A stretch of DNA of 40,352 bases from NCBI RefSeq assembly GCF_008039875.1, contig NZ_VRUU01000048.1:1-40352 (forward strand). Direction: 5' to 3'. Position 1 is the first letter of the stretch. Each line of letters starts with the position of its first letter. Position numbers and translations under genes: made by a program. The DNA comes from Methylobacterium sp. WL119. GTDB taxonomy: Bacteria; Pseudomonadota; Alphaproteobacteria; Rhizobiales; Beijerinckiaceae. Below, piece by piece: positions 18,055 through 26,468 of this stretch. The notes beneath the pieces were generated by a model. That model was not told the DNA's origin. It worked only from the letters and a program-made list of their open reading frames with translations, and did not search any database.

Positions 18055-18888
18055 ATGACGCGTATGGTCGAGCGGGGCGGCTTCGAGCGGAAGGCGGGCG
18101 AGCGCGCCGACGCGTCGGCGGTCGAGACGCGGCGCGGGGCGATCGTCGCCGCGGTGCGCCAGCGCGGCTTCGTGACGATCGAGGCCCTGGCGAGCCAGTT
18201 CGGCGTGACCGTGCAGACGATCCGGCGCGACCTCAATGAGCTCAGCGCGGAGGGGCGGCTCGAGCGCTACCGCGGCGGCGGCGGCCTGCCGTCCAGCGTC
18301 GAGAACATCGACTACGCCGACCGCCGCACCACGCTGCTGTCCGAGAAGACCCGGATCGGCCGGCTGGCGGCCGGCCGCATCCCGTCGCACTGCTCGGTGT
18401 TCCTCAATATCGGCACCACGCCGGAGGCGGTGGCGCGCGAACTCGTCCGCCACGACGACCTCAGCATCATCACCAACAACCTCAACGTGGCGGTCGGGCT
18501 GGCGGAGGCGACCGACTTCCGCATCGTCGTGGCGGGCGGCACGATCCGCAACCGCGACGGCGCCGTCCTGGGCCAGCTCACCTGCGACACCCTCAGCCAG
18601 TTCCGGGTCGACGTGGCGGTCATCGGCATCAGCGGGATCGACGCCGACGGCGCCCTGCTCGACTACGATTACGAGGAGGTGCGGGCGACGCAGACCATCG
18701 TGGCGCATGCGCGCCAGACCTTCCTCGTGGCCGACCACACCAAGTTCACCCGCCGCCCGATGGTCGAGGTCGGGCGGCTGGAGCAGATCGACACCTTCTT
18801 TACCGACCGCGTCCCGCCGCCCGAGATCGTCGCCCTGATGGAGCGTCACGGCGTCGCCCTCGCGGTGGCCGACCGAGACGAGCCGTAG
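18055..18888 (+). CDS. glpR: DeoR-family glycerol-3-phosphate regulon repressor
   Basis: A 277-residue DeoR-type repressor. The HTH (FVTIEALASQFGVTVQTIRRDL) is near residues 40-60 and is followed by the family bridge LSAEGRLERYRGG. The C-terminal sugar-phosphate sensor domain has VFLNIGTTPEAVAREL, ITNNLNVAVGL, GGTIRNRDGAVLG and FLVADHTKF. Glycerol 3-phosphate is the expected inducer. ATG 18055 follows CGGAGTTTCC, a good ribosome site. The reading frame is open further upstream, but that part does not look like protein. glpD, glpK and glpF follow in the same direction. Confidence 0.93.
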   Translation: MTRMVERGGFERKAGERADASAVETRRGAIVAAVRQRGFVTIEALASQFGVTVQTIRRDLNELSAEGRLERYRGGGGLPSSVENIDYADRRTTLLSEKTRIGRLAAGRIPSHCSVFLNIGTTPEAVARELVRHDDLSIITNNLNVAVGLAEATDFRIVVAGGTIRNRDGAVLGQLTCDTLSQFRVDVAVIGISGIDADGALLDYDYEEVRATQTIVAHARQTFLVADHTKFTRRPMVEVGRLEQIDTFFTDRVPPPEIVALMERHGVALAVADRDEP

Positions 18889-18899
18889 CGAACATCGCA

Positions 18900-18917
18900 A
18901 TTTTCGCTTGCGAAAAT
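18900..18917. promoter_or_regulatory. Candidate GlpR operator upstream of glpD
   Basis: ATTTTCGCTTGCGAAAAT is a perfect 18-bp palindrome (arms ATTTTCGC/GCGAAAAT around TT... read as 8+2+8), 12 bp after the glpR stop and 57 bp before the glpD start. It is the most symmetric of the three related sites and probably overlaps the glpD promoter. Confidence 0.7.
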
Positions 18918-18974
18918 CCTATGATAAGGCAATATTCTGCCGACCCGGGCATCGGCCGGGGCGGGAGGCGACTC

Positions 18975-20507
18975 ATGACGACGGTCTCGAACGTGCTGGC
19001 GCTGGGCGCCCCCTACGACCTGCTCGTCATCGGCGGCGGCATCAACGGCACCGGCATCGCCCGCGACGCGGCCGGGCGCGGCCTCTCGGTGCTGCTGTGC
19101 GAGCGCGGAGACCTCGCGGAATTCACCTCGTCCTCGAGCACCAAGCTGATCCACGGCGGCCTGCGCTACCTCGAATACTACGAGTTCCGCCTGGTGCGGG
19201 AGGCTCTGGCCGAGCGCGAGCGCCTGCTGCGGCAGGCGCCGCACATCATTTGGCCGCTCCGCTTCGTGCTGCCGCACGACGCGGGCCTGCGCCCGGCCTG
19301 GATGCTGCGGGCCGGCCTGTTCCTGTACGACCACCTCGCCCGGCTGCGCACCCTGCCCGGCTCCAAGACGGTTCGCTTGCGAACATCGCCGATGGGCGCA
19401 CCGCTTCTGGACCGGCTCACGAAGGGGTTCGTCTATTCCGACTGCTGGGTCGAGGACAGCCGCCTCGTGGTTCTGAACGCCATGGATGCGCAGGCCCGGG
19501 GCGCCGAGATCCGCACCCGCACCGGCGTCGAGTCGGCGCGCCGAGTCGACGGGACGTGGACGGCGACCCTGCGCGACGCAGTCACCGGGCGGACCGAGAC
19601 CGTCCGGGCGAAGGCGGTGGTGAACGCCGCCGGCCCCTGGGTGAGCGCGACGCTCGGCGGAACGCTCGGCGTGAACAGCCGCGCGGCGGTGCGGCTGATC
19701 AAGGGCAGCCACATCGTGGTCGCCAAGCTCTACGAGGGCGACCAGGCCTACATCCTGCAGCAGCCCGACAAGCGCATCATCTTCGCGATCCCCTACGAGC
19801 GCGACTTCACGCTGATCGGCACCACCGACGTCCCCTACGCGAACGAGCCCGGCCCGGTGCGGATCTCGGAGGACGAGACGCGCTACCTCTGCGACTGCAT
19901 CAACCGCTCGTTCGCCAAAGTGACCGGGCCGAAGGACGTGGTCTGGAGCTATTCGGGGGTGCGCCCGCTTTACGACGACGCCGCCGCCAACGCCTCGGCG
20001 GTGACCCGCGACTACGTGCTCGACGTCGACGATGCCGGCGGGCAGGCGCCGGCGCTCTCGGTGTTCGGGGGCAAGATCACCACCTACCGCCGCCTCGCCG
20101 AGCACGCGATCGAGAAGATCGCGTCCCACTTCCCCGGCCTGAAGCCGGCCTGGACGGGTGAGGCGACCCTGCCCGGCGGAGCGATGCCGGAGGCGGATTT
20201 CGACGCCTTCCTCGCCGCCTTCGCCCGCGAGGCGCCGTTCCTGCCGGCCGAGACCGCCCGGCGGCTCGCCCGCGCCTACGGCACCGAGGCGCGGGCCATC
20301 GTCAAGGGCGCGCGCAGCCTGGCCGACCTCGGCGAGGCGTTCGAGGGCGGCCTGAGCGCGGCGGAGGTCGACTACCTCGTCCGCTCGGAATGGGTCCGCA
20401 CGGCGGAGGACATCCTGTGGCGGCGCTCGAAGCTCGGCCTGCGCACCAGCCCGGACGGGGCCGCGCGGCTCGCCGCCTACCTGACGCGAAAGGCGGAAGC
20501 CGCCTGA
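18975..20507 (+). CDS. glpD: Aerobic glycerol-3-phosphate dehydrogenase
   Basis: A membrane-associated FAD enzyme, 510 aa, that oxidises sn-glycerol 3-phosphate to dihydroxyacetone phosphate and passes electrons to quinone. The N-terminal FAD motif DLLVIGGGINGTGIARDAAGR, then LSVLLCERGDLAEFTSSSST and KLIHGGLRYLEYYEF, are diagnostic. GVRPLYDD and GGKITTYRRLAEHA mark the substrate/FAD site near residues 335-380. ATG 18975 has GGGAGG seven bases upstream. It acts after GlpK in glycerol use. A palindrome matching the GlpR operators lies inside its coding region. Confidence 0.95.
   Translation: MTTVSNVLALGAPYDLLVIGGGINGTGIARDAAGRGLSVLLCERGDLAEFTSSSSTKLIHGGLRYLEYYEFRLVREALAERERLLRQAPHIIWPLRFVLPHDAGLRPAWMLRAGLFLYDHLARLRTLPGSKTVRLRTSPMGAPLLDRLTKGFVYSDCWVEDSRLVVLNAMDAQARGAEIRTRTGVESARRVDGTWTATLRDAVTGRTETVRAKAVVNAAGPWVSATLGGTLGVNSRAAVRLIKGSHIVVAKLYEGDQAYILQQPDKRIIFAIPYERDFTLIGTTDVPYANEPGPVRISEDETRYLCDCINRSFAKVTGPKDVVWSYSGVRPLYDDAAANASAVTRDYVLDVDDAGGQAPALSVFGGKITTYRRLAEHAIEKIASHFPGLKPAWTGEATLPGGAMPEADFDAFLAAFAREAPFLPAETARRLARAYGTEARAIVKGARSLADLGEAFEGGLSAAEVDYLVRSEWVRTAEDILWRRSKLGLRTSPDGAARLAAYLTRKAEAA
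19371..19384. promoter_or_regulatory. Candidate intragenic GlpR operator inside glpD
   Basis: GTTCGCTTGCGAAC is a perfect 14-bp palindrome with the same TTCGCTTGCGAA core as the site before glpD, about 400 bp into the gene. Intragenic operators inside glp genes are known in E. coli and allow looping. Confidence 0.5.
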
Positions 20508-20591
20508 ATCAAGGTGCGCGGCGCGGAATCGGCGCGAAGACTGGTCCGCGGGAGACGATCGACCCACGGTCCGCAAGGGAGGAAGACAGCC

Positions 20592-22097
20592 ATGTCCCAG
20601 TATGTCGGCGCCATCGACCAGGGCACCACCAGCAGCCGCTTCATCGTGTTCGACCGCGAGGGGCGCATCATCGTCTGCAAGCAGCGCGAGCACGCGCAGA
20701 TCTATCCGCGACCCGGCCATGTCGAGCACGATCCGATGGAGATCTGGCGCAACACCCAAGGCGTGATGCAGGACGCCCTCGACGGCGCCGGGCTTACGCC
20801 GAAGGACCTCCTGTCGATCGGCCTCACCAACCAGCGCGAGACCACGCTGATCTGGGACAAGCGCACCGGCCAACCGCTCCACAACGCCCTGGTCTGGCAG
20901 GACACCCGCAACGACCGCCTCGTCACCGAATATGCCCGCGACGGCGGGCGCGACCGCTTCCGCGCGCTCACCGGCCTGCCGCTGGCGAGCTACTTCTCCG
21001 GGCTGAAGCTGCGCTGGCTCCTCGACCACGTCGCGGGCGCGCGGGAGAAGGCGGAAGCCGGCGACGTGCTGTTCGGCAACATCGACACCTGGCTCGTCTG
21101 GAACCTGACGGGCGGCCCGGACGGCGGCCTCCACCTCACCGACGTGACCAATGCCAGCCGCACGCAGCTGATGTCCCTCGGGACCCTGGCCTGGGACGAC
21201 GGCATGCTCTCGGCCTTCGGCATCCCGCGGGCGATGCTGCCCGAGATCGTCTCCTCCTCGCAGGTCTACGGCGAGACGCGGGTGCCGTTTTCCGGCGTGC
21301 CGATCGCCGGCATCCTCGGCGACCAGCAGGCGGCCCTGTTCGGCCAGGCCTGCTTCCAGCCGGGCCAGGCCAAGAACACCTACGGCACCGGCTGCTTCGC
21401 GCTGATGAACACCGGCGAGACGCCGGTTCCCTCCACCTGCGGCCTCGTCACCACGCTCGGGTACAAGCTCGACGGCAAACCGGCGGTCTACGCGCTCGAG
21501 GGCTCGATCGCAATCACCGGCGCCCTGGTGCAGTGGCTGCGCGACAACCTGCACATGATCCAGGACAGCGCCGAGGTCGAGAGCCTCGCCACCACGGTCG
21601 CGGACAACGGCGGCGTCTACTTCGTGCCCGCCTTCTCGGGCCTCTACGCGCCGCACTGGAACGAGGGCGCCCGTGGCCTGATCATCGGCCTGACCCGCTA
21701 CGCCAACCGCGGCCACATCGCCCGCGCCTGCCTGGAGGCGACCGCCTTCCAGACGCACGAGGTGCTGGAGGCGATGGAGAAGGATTCCGGCATCCCCGTG
21801 CGCGAGCTGCGCTCGGACGGCGGCATGGTCGCCAACGTCACCCTGATGCAGTTCCAGGCCGACATCCTCGACGTGCCGGTGGTGCGCCCGCGGGTCACCG
21901 AGACCACGGCACTCGGCGCCGCCTACGCGGCGGGCCTCGCCACCGGCTACTGGCGGAGCACCGACGACCTCGTGCGCAACTGGGGCGTCGACCGGCGCTG
22001 GGTGCCGAACATGGATGCGGGCGAGCGCCGGCGCATCACCGCCGCCTGGGGCCGCGCCGTGAAGCGCGCCTTCGACTGGGACGAGCAGGAGGATTGA
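20592..22097 (+). CDS. glpK: Glycerol kinase
   Basis: A cytoplasmic FGGY-family kinase of 501 aa that phosphorylates glycerol with ATP to glycerol 3-phosphate. Diagnostic stretches are [15 protein letters not shown] at the N-terminal phosphate loop, [12 protein letters not shown] (glycerol-binding Arg-Glu), [13 protein letters not shown] (catalytic Asp), [15 protein letters not shown] and [19 protein letters not shown] near the C terminus. ATG 20592 follows AGGGAGGAAGACAGCC. It follows glpD by 84 bp on the same strand. Its product feeds GlpD and is also the likely inducer that releases GlpR. Confidence 0.96.
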   Translation: MSQYVGAIDQGTTSSRFIVFDREGRIIVCKQREHAQIYPRPGHVEHDPMEIWRNTQGVMQDALDGAGLTPKDLLSIGLTNQRETTLIWDKRTGQPLHNALVWQDTRNDRLVTEYARDGGRDRFRALTGLPLASYFSGLKLRWLLDHVAGAREKAEAGDVLFGNIDTWLVWNLTGGPDGGLHLTDVTNASRTQLMSLGTLAWDDGMLSAFGIPRAMLPEIVSSSQVYGETRVPFSGVPIAGILGDQQAALFGQACFQPGQAKNTYGTGCFALMNTGETPVPSTCGLVTTLGYKLDGKPAVYALEGSIAITGALVQWLRDNLHMIQDSAEVESLATTVADNGGVYFVPAFSGLYAPHWNEGARGLIIGLTRYANRGHIARACLEATAFQTHEVLEAMEKDSGIPVRELRSDGGMVANVTLMQFQADILDVPVVRPRVTETTALGAAYAAGLATGYWRSTDDLVRNWGVDRRWVPNMDAGERRRITAAWGRAVKRAFDWDEQED

Positions 22098-22147
22098 GGC
22101 CGCCGCCTCGACCGCTTCCCATCTCGGACACTCTCGGAGGAAACCTC

Positions 22148-22879
22148 ATGACGTCGCCGTTCCTGGGCGAGCTTCTCGGCACGATGGTGCTGATCATCCT
22201 CGGCAACGGGGTCGTCGCCGGCGCGCTGCTGCGCGGCTCCAAGGCGGAGGGCGCGGGCTGGATCGCGATCACCGCCGGCTGGGCCTTCGCGGTGCTGGCC
22301 GGCATCTTCGTCGCGACCGCGACGGGCAGCCCCGACGCGCACATCAACCCGGCGGTGATGATCGCCGGTGCGATCACGTCCGGGAAACCGAGCAAGCTCC
22401 TGATCTACGTGCCCGCGTAGATGATCGGCGTCTTCCTCGGCGCGACCGTGGTCTGGCTGCACTACCTGCCGCACTGGGCCGTCACCGAGGATTAGGGCCT
22501 GAAGCGGGCCTGTTTCTGCACCGATCCGGCGATCCGGCAATCGGCCGCGAACTGGACGAGCGAGATCATCGGTACCTTCCTGCTGATCCTGATCATCAGC
22601 GCCCTGCTGTCGCGGACAGTGGGGGCTTCCGGCAACATCCCGACGGGGCTGGCGCCCTACCTCGTCGGCATGGTGGTCTGGAGGATCGGCCTCTCGCTCG
22701 GCGGCACCACCGGCTACGCGATCAACCCGGCCCGCGATCTCGGGCCGCGCCTCGCCCATGCGGTGCTGCCGATCGCCGGCAAGGGGCACTCGGATTGGGG
22801 CTACGCCCTGATCCCGGTCGCCGGCCCGGCGATCGGCGCGGTGCTCGCGGCGCTCGCGATCCTGCTGATCGGCGTCTGA
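22148..22879 (+). pseudogene. glpF: Aquaglyceroporin GlpF with two in-frame TAG codons
   Basis: A glycerol-facilitator-type channel. One continuous frame from ATG 22148 (after TCGGAGGAAACCTC) to 22879 would encode 243 residues with both channel NPA motifs (HINPAV near 65, AINPARD near 195) and the family's six membrane helices. TAG codons interrupt it at 22418-22420 and 22493-22495. The first falls where GlpF proteins have a Gln before the V/I-x-G-x-F helix, so a CAG-to-TAG change is the simplest explanation; for the second, Gln is plausible but less certain. No frameshift accompanies them. Translation would stop after 90 residues, giving no channel, unless the stops are suppressed or are base-call errors. 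Confidence 0.85.
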
Positions 22880-22889
22880 CGGCCGACGC

Positions 22890-24716
22890 CTATTCCACCG
22901 TCACCGATTTGGCGAGGTTTCTCGGCTGGTCGACGTCCTTACCCATGACGACGGCGGTGTGGTAGGCGACGAGCTGGATCGGCACCGCGTAGACGATCGG
23001 CGCCACCGTCGGGTCGAGGTCGGGCATCGTCACCGTGGCCAGGGTGTCGAGCCCGTGCTCGGCCGCGCCCTTGGCGTCGCCGATCAGCACGATGCGCCCG
23101 CCGCGGGCGGCCACCTCCTGCATGTTCGACACGGTCTTCTCGAACACCGCGTCGTGGGGTGCGATCACGATCACCGGCACGCTCTCGTCGATCAGCGCGA
23201 TCGGCCCGTGCTTGAGCTCGCCCGCCGCATAGCCTTCGGCATGGATGTAGCTGATCTCCTTCAGCTTCAGCGCGCCCTCCATCGCCATCGGGTAGCTCGT
23301 CCCGCGGCCGAGGTAGAGCACGTCGCGCGCCTTGGCGATCTCGCGGGCCAGCCCCTCGATCTCGTTCTCGCGGGCGAGCGCGTCGGCCATCAGGCCGGGC
23401 ACGGTGATCAGCGCGTCGACGAGGCGGCGCTCCTCGGCCGCATCGATGGTGCCGCGCGCCCGCCCCGCGGCGATGGCCAGGCACAGCAGCACCGTGAGCT
23501 GGCACGAGAACGCTTTGGTCGAGGCCACGCCGATCTCGGGGCCGGCGAGCGTCGGCAGCACCACGGAGGATTCCCGCGCGATGGTCGAGGTCGGCACGTT
23601 GACGACGCAGACGCTGTGCTGGCCCTGGGACTTCGCGTAGCGCAGGGAGGCCAGGGTGTCCGCGGTCTCGCCCGATTGCGAGATGACGAGGGTCAGCCCG
23701 TCCCGCTCCAGCGGCGCCTCGCGGTAGCGCGCCTCGGAGGCTACGTCGATCTCGACCGGCAGCCGCGCGATCTGCTCGAACCAGTAGCGGGCGACGAGCC
23801 CGGCATAGAAGGCGGTGCCGCAGGCGGTGATGTTGAGGCGCGACAGCTTGGCGAAGTCGAACGGCAGCGGCTCGGGCAGTGCGACGCGGCCCTGGGCGAG
23901 GTCGACGTAGTGGGAGAGCGTGCGGCCGACGACTTCCGGCTGCTCGTGGATCTCCTTGGCCATGAAGTGGCGATGGTTTCCCTTGTCGATCCGGTAGGCC
24001 TGGGTCGCGATGGTCTGGCGCGGGCGCTGGACCACCGTGCCGTGGATGTCGCGGATCTCGGCGCCGGCGCGCGACAGGATCGCCCAGTCGCCCTCCTCCA
24101 GGTAGGTGAGCGCGTCGGTGAACGGCGCCAGCGCCAGCGCGTCCGAGCCGAGATAGGTCTCGCCCTGGCCGAAGCCGATGGCGAGCGGCGCGCCGTGGCG
24201 GGCGCCGATCAGCAGGTCGTCGTGGCCGGAGAACAGGAAGCCGAGCGCGAAGGCGCCGCGCAGGCGCGGCAGGCAGGCGGCGACCGCCTCGACCGGCCCG
24301 AGGCCCTGGTCCATGGCGTGGCTGACGAGCTGGGCCACCACCTCGGTGTCGGTCTCGCTCTCGAAGCGGACGCCCGTGGCCTCGAGCTCCTGCTTGAGCG
24401 CGCGGAAGTTCTCGATGATGCCGTTGTGCACGACCGCAAGCCGCGCGGTGGCGTGGGGGTGGGCGTTGGTCTCGTTCGGCCGCCCGTGCGTCGCCCAGCG
24501 GGTATGGCCGATGCCGATCGCGCCCGCCAGCGGCTCCTCGCGCAGGCGCGCCTGGAGGTTGACGAGCTTGCCCGACGCCCGCCTGCGCGCCAGGCGGCCC
24601 TGCTCCAGCGTGGCGATGCCGGCCGAGTCGTAGCCGCGGTATTCCAGGCGCCGCAACGCCTCGATCAGCGGACCGGCCACTGCCCCGTTACCGACGATGC
24701 CGACGATGCCGCACAT
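22890..24716 (-). CDS. glmS: Glutamine--fructose-6-phosphate aminotransferase (isomerizing)
   Basis: Makes glucosamine 6-phosphate from fructose 6-phosphate and glutamine, the entry to UDP-GlcNAc for peptidoglycan and LPS. The 608 aa match the family. MCGIVGIVG places the catalytic Cys directly after the initiator Met; the glutaminase domain continues with HTRWATHGRPNETNAHPH. Two SIS isomerase domains follow (SQSGETADTLASLRYAKSQG; GRGTSYPMAMEGALKLKEIS), and the protein ends LAKSVTVE, the usual substrate-lid tail. It lies 154 bp downstream of glmU on the same strand, the usual glmU-glmS pairing. No glmS ribozyme or small-RNA site is recognised. Confidence 0.97.
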   Translation of the reverse strand: MCGIVGIVGNGAVAGPLIEALRRLEYRGYDSAGIATLEQGRLARRRASGKLVNLQARLREEPLAGAIGIGHTRWATHGRPNETNAHPHATARLAVVHNGIIENFRALKQELEATGVRFESETDTEVVAQLVSHAMDQGLGPVEAVAACLPRLRGAFALGFLFSGHDDLLIGARHGAPLAIGFGQGETYLGSDALALAPFTDALTYLEEGDWAILSRAGAEIRDIHGTVVQRPRQTIATQAYRIDKGNHRHFMAKEIHEQPEVVGRTLSHYVDLAQGRVALPEPLPFDFAKLSRLNITACGTAFYAGLVARYWFEQIARLPVEIDVASEARYREAPLERDGLTLVISQSGETADTLASLRYAKSQGQHSVCVVNVPTSTIARESSVVLPTLAGPEIGVASTKAFSCQLTVLLCLAIAAGRARGTIDAAEERRLVDALITVPGLMADALARENEIEGLAREIAKARDVLYLGRGTSYPMAMEGALKLKEISYIHAEGYAAGELKHGPIALIDESVPVIVIAPHDAVFEKTVSNMQEVAARGGRIVLIGDAKGAAEHGLDTLATVTMPDLDPTVAPIVYAVPIQLVAYHTAVVMGKDVDQPRNLAKSVTVE

Positions 24717-24870
24717 GCTGGGTTGTCTTTCGTATCGCCCGGTGGACCGGCGGCTTGTACCGGATCGGCGCGGCGCGAGGCCAGCCCTTGGTGGCTACGC
24801 AGGGCGGGCATTAGGAATCGGGCCGGTGCCAGCCGAGAGATGAGGGACCGGCGCGGCGTTTTGAAGAGGA

Positions 24871-26262
24871 TCAGGATTTCCCCGCGCGCGCCGCCTTCTC
24901 CGCCCGCAACGCCGCCCGCTTCGTCTCGGCCCAGCCCGGCTTCGTCGCCTGGCGCCCGCGGGCGACGGCGAGCGCCCCCTCGGGCACGTCGTCGGTGATC
25001 ACCGAGCCGGAGGCGACGAAGGCGCCGGCCCCGACCGTGACGGGGGCGACGAGGGCCGAGTTCGATCCGATGAAGGCGCCCGCCCCGATCGTGGTGCGGT
25101 GCTTCGAGACCCCGTCGTAGTTGCAGGTGATGGTGCCGGCGCCGACGTTGGCGCGGGCGCCGATCTCGGCGTCGCCGAGATAGGTCAGGTGCGCGGCCTT
25201 GGCGCCCGGCCCGAGGCGGGCGTTCTTCAGCTCCACGAAGTTGCCGATGGTGGCGCCGGCCTCCAGAACCGCGCCGCCGCGCAGGCGGGCGAACGGGCCG
25301 ACGCTGGCGCCGGCCTCCAGGCGCACGTCCTTCAGGTGCGAGAAGGCGTGGATCACGCAAGCATCGTCGACGCGGACGCCGGTGTCGAACACCACGTTGG
25401 GCTCGACCAGCACGTCGCGCCCGAGGATCGTGTCGTGGCTCAGGAACACCGTCTCGGGGGCGACGAGCGTCGCGCCGCCGAGCTGGGCGCTGCGGCGCAG
25501 GCGGGCCTGGATCGCGGCCTCGGCGACGCCGAGCTGCACCCGGTCGTTGACCCCTTGCGCCTCCGCCTCCGGCACCGGCACCACCGCGACGGAGAGACCG
25601 TCGCCGATCGCCAGCGCCACCGCGTCGGGCAGGTAGTACTCGCCGGCGGCGTTGTCGTTGCCGATCCGCTCGAGCAGCGCCAGCGCGTGGGCGCCCGACA
25701 GCGCCATCAGGCCGGCATTGCACAGGCGCACCGCGCGCTCCTCAGGCGTGGCGTCCTTCTCCTCGCGGATCGCGACCACGCGGGTGCCCTCGGTGAGCAC
25801 CCGGCCGTAGCCGGCGGGCGCCTCGGTCTCGAAGGCCAGCACCGCCACCGCCGCGCCCTCGGCCAGGGGCGCCCGCAGCCGCGCCAGGGTCTCGCCGGTG
25901 ATCAGCGGCGTGTCGCCGAACGCCACGATGACGTCGTCGCCCTCCCCGCCTTCGCCGTTGCTCAGGACCGCCCGCGCCGCGAGCACTGCATGCGCGGTGC
26001 CGAGGCGCTCGACCTGCGGGAAGACCTCGGAGCCCGGCGCCAGAGCCTCGATCTCGCGGGCGACGTCCGCGCGGCCGGGCTCGGCCACCACGGCGATGCG
26101 CGCGGCGCCGGCCGCCTGCACCGCGGCGAGCACGTGGCCGAGCATGCTCCGCCCGGCGAGGCGGTGGAGCACCTTCGGCAGGTCGGAGCGCATCCGCGTG
26201 CCCTTGCCCGCGGCGAGCACGATCGCGGTGAGGCTTCGCCGTACGGGGGCCGGTGTCGTCAT
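24871..26262 (-). CDS. glmU: Bifunctional UDP-N-acetylglucosamine pyrophosphorylase / glucosamine-1-phosphate N-acetyltransferase
   Basis: The final two steps to UDP-GlcNAc in one 463-residue protein. The N-terminal nucleotidyltransferase domain has TAIVLAAGKGTRMRSDLPK and later VIVAFGDTPLITGET. From about residue 255 a left-handed beta-helix of hexapeptide repeats forms the acetyltransferase (TIGNFVELKNARLGPGAKA, YLGDAEIGARANVGAGTITC, NYDGVSKH). I chose ATG 26262 because it places MTTPAPVRRSLTAIVLAAG just before the catalytic loop; the longer open frame upstream is not protein-like. The ribosome site is weak. It probably shares a transcript with glmS downstream. Confidence 0.95.
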   Translation of the reverse strand: MTTPAPVRRSLTAIVLAAGKGTRMRSDLPKVLHRLAGRSMLGHVLAAVQAAGAARIAVVAEPGRADVAREIEALAPGSEVFPQVERLGTAHAVLAARAVLSNGEGGEGDDVIVAFGDTPLITGETLARLRAPLAEGAAVAVLAFETEAPAGYGRVLTEGTRVVAIREEKDATPEERAVRLCNAGLMALSGAHALALLERIGNDNAAGEYYLPDAVALAIGDGLSVAVVPVPEAEAQGVNDRVQLGVAEAAIQARLRRSAQLGGATLVAPETVFLSHDTILGRDVLVEPNVVFDTGVRVDDACVIHAFSHLKDVRLEAGASVGPFARLRGGAVLEAGATIGNFVELKNARLGPGAKAAHLTYLGDAEIGARANVGAGTITCNYDGVSKHRTTIGAGAFIGSNSALVAPVTVGAGAFVASGSVITDDVPEGALAVARGRQATKPGWAETKRAALRAEKAARAGKS

Positions 26263-26468
26263 CGCGTTCAGGTTCCCGGGGACGCTCGCTGGTGCCGACC
26301 GCCATGATCGGCGGCGACGGGATGAGGGGACCGGATTAGCCGATCGCGCCCGTCCGGCAAAACGGCGCGTCCCGCGCGCATCGTCCGGCCCGCAAGCGCG
26401 GCCTCGATCACACAGGGGACGGAATTCGCCATCGTCGGCCGACCTTAACCGAGGGTTCAGGTGCCGGG

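Noticed and set aside
18846..21758. 970-codon minus-strand open frame opposite glpD and glpK
   Set aside because: Very low complexity (Gly, Arg, Ala, Asp, Val) and antisense to well-supported enzymes.
20390..22420. 676-codon plus-strand frame across glpK and glpF
   Set aside because: Overlaps glpK in another frame and has typical shadow composition; it is not an alternative glpF fusion.
22890..24870. glmS ribozyme upstream of glmS
   Set aside because: The 154-bp glmU-glmS gap shows no ribozyme core, and such ribozymes are typical of Firmicutes.
22959..24998. 679-codon plus-strand open frame opposite glmS
   Set aside because: Shadow of glmS, which has complete family motifs on the minus strand.
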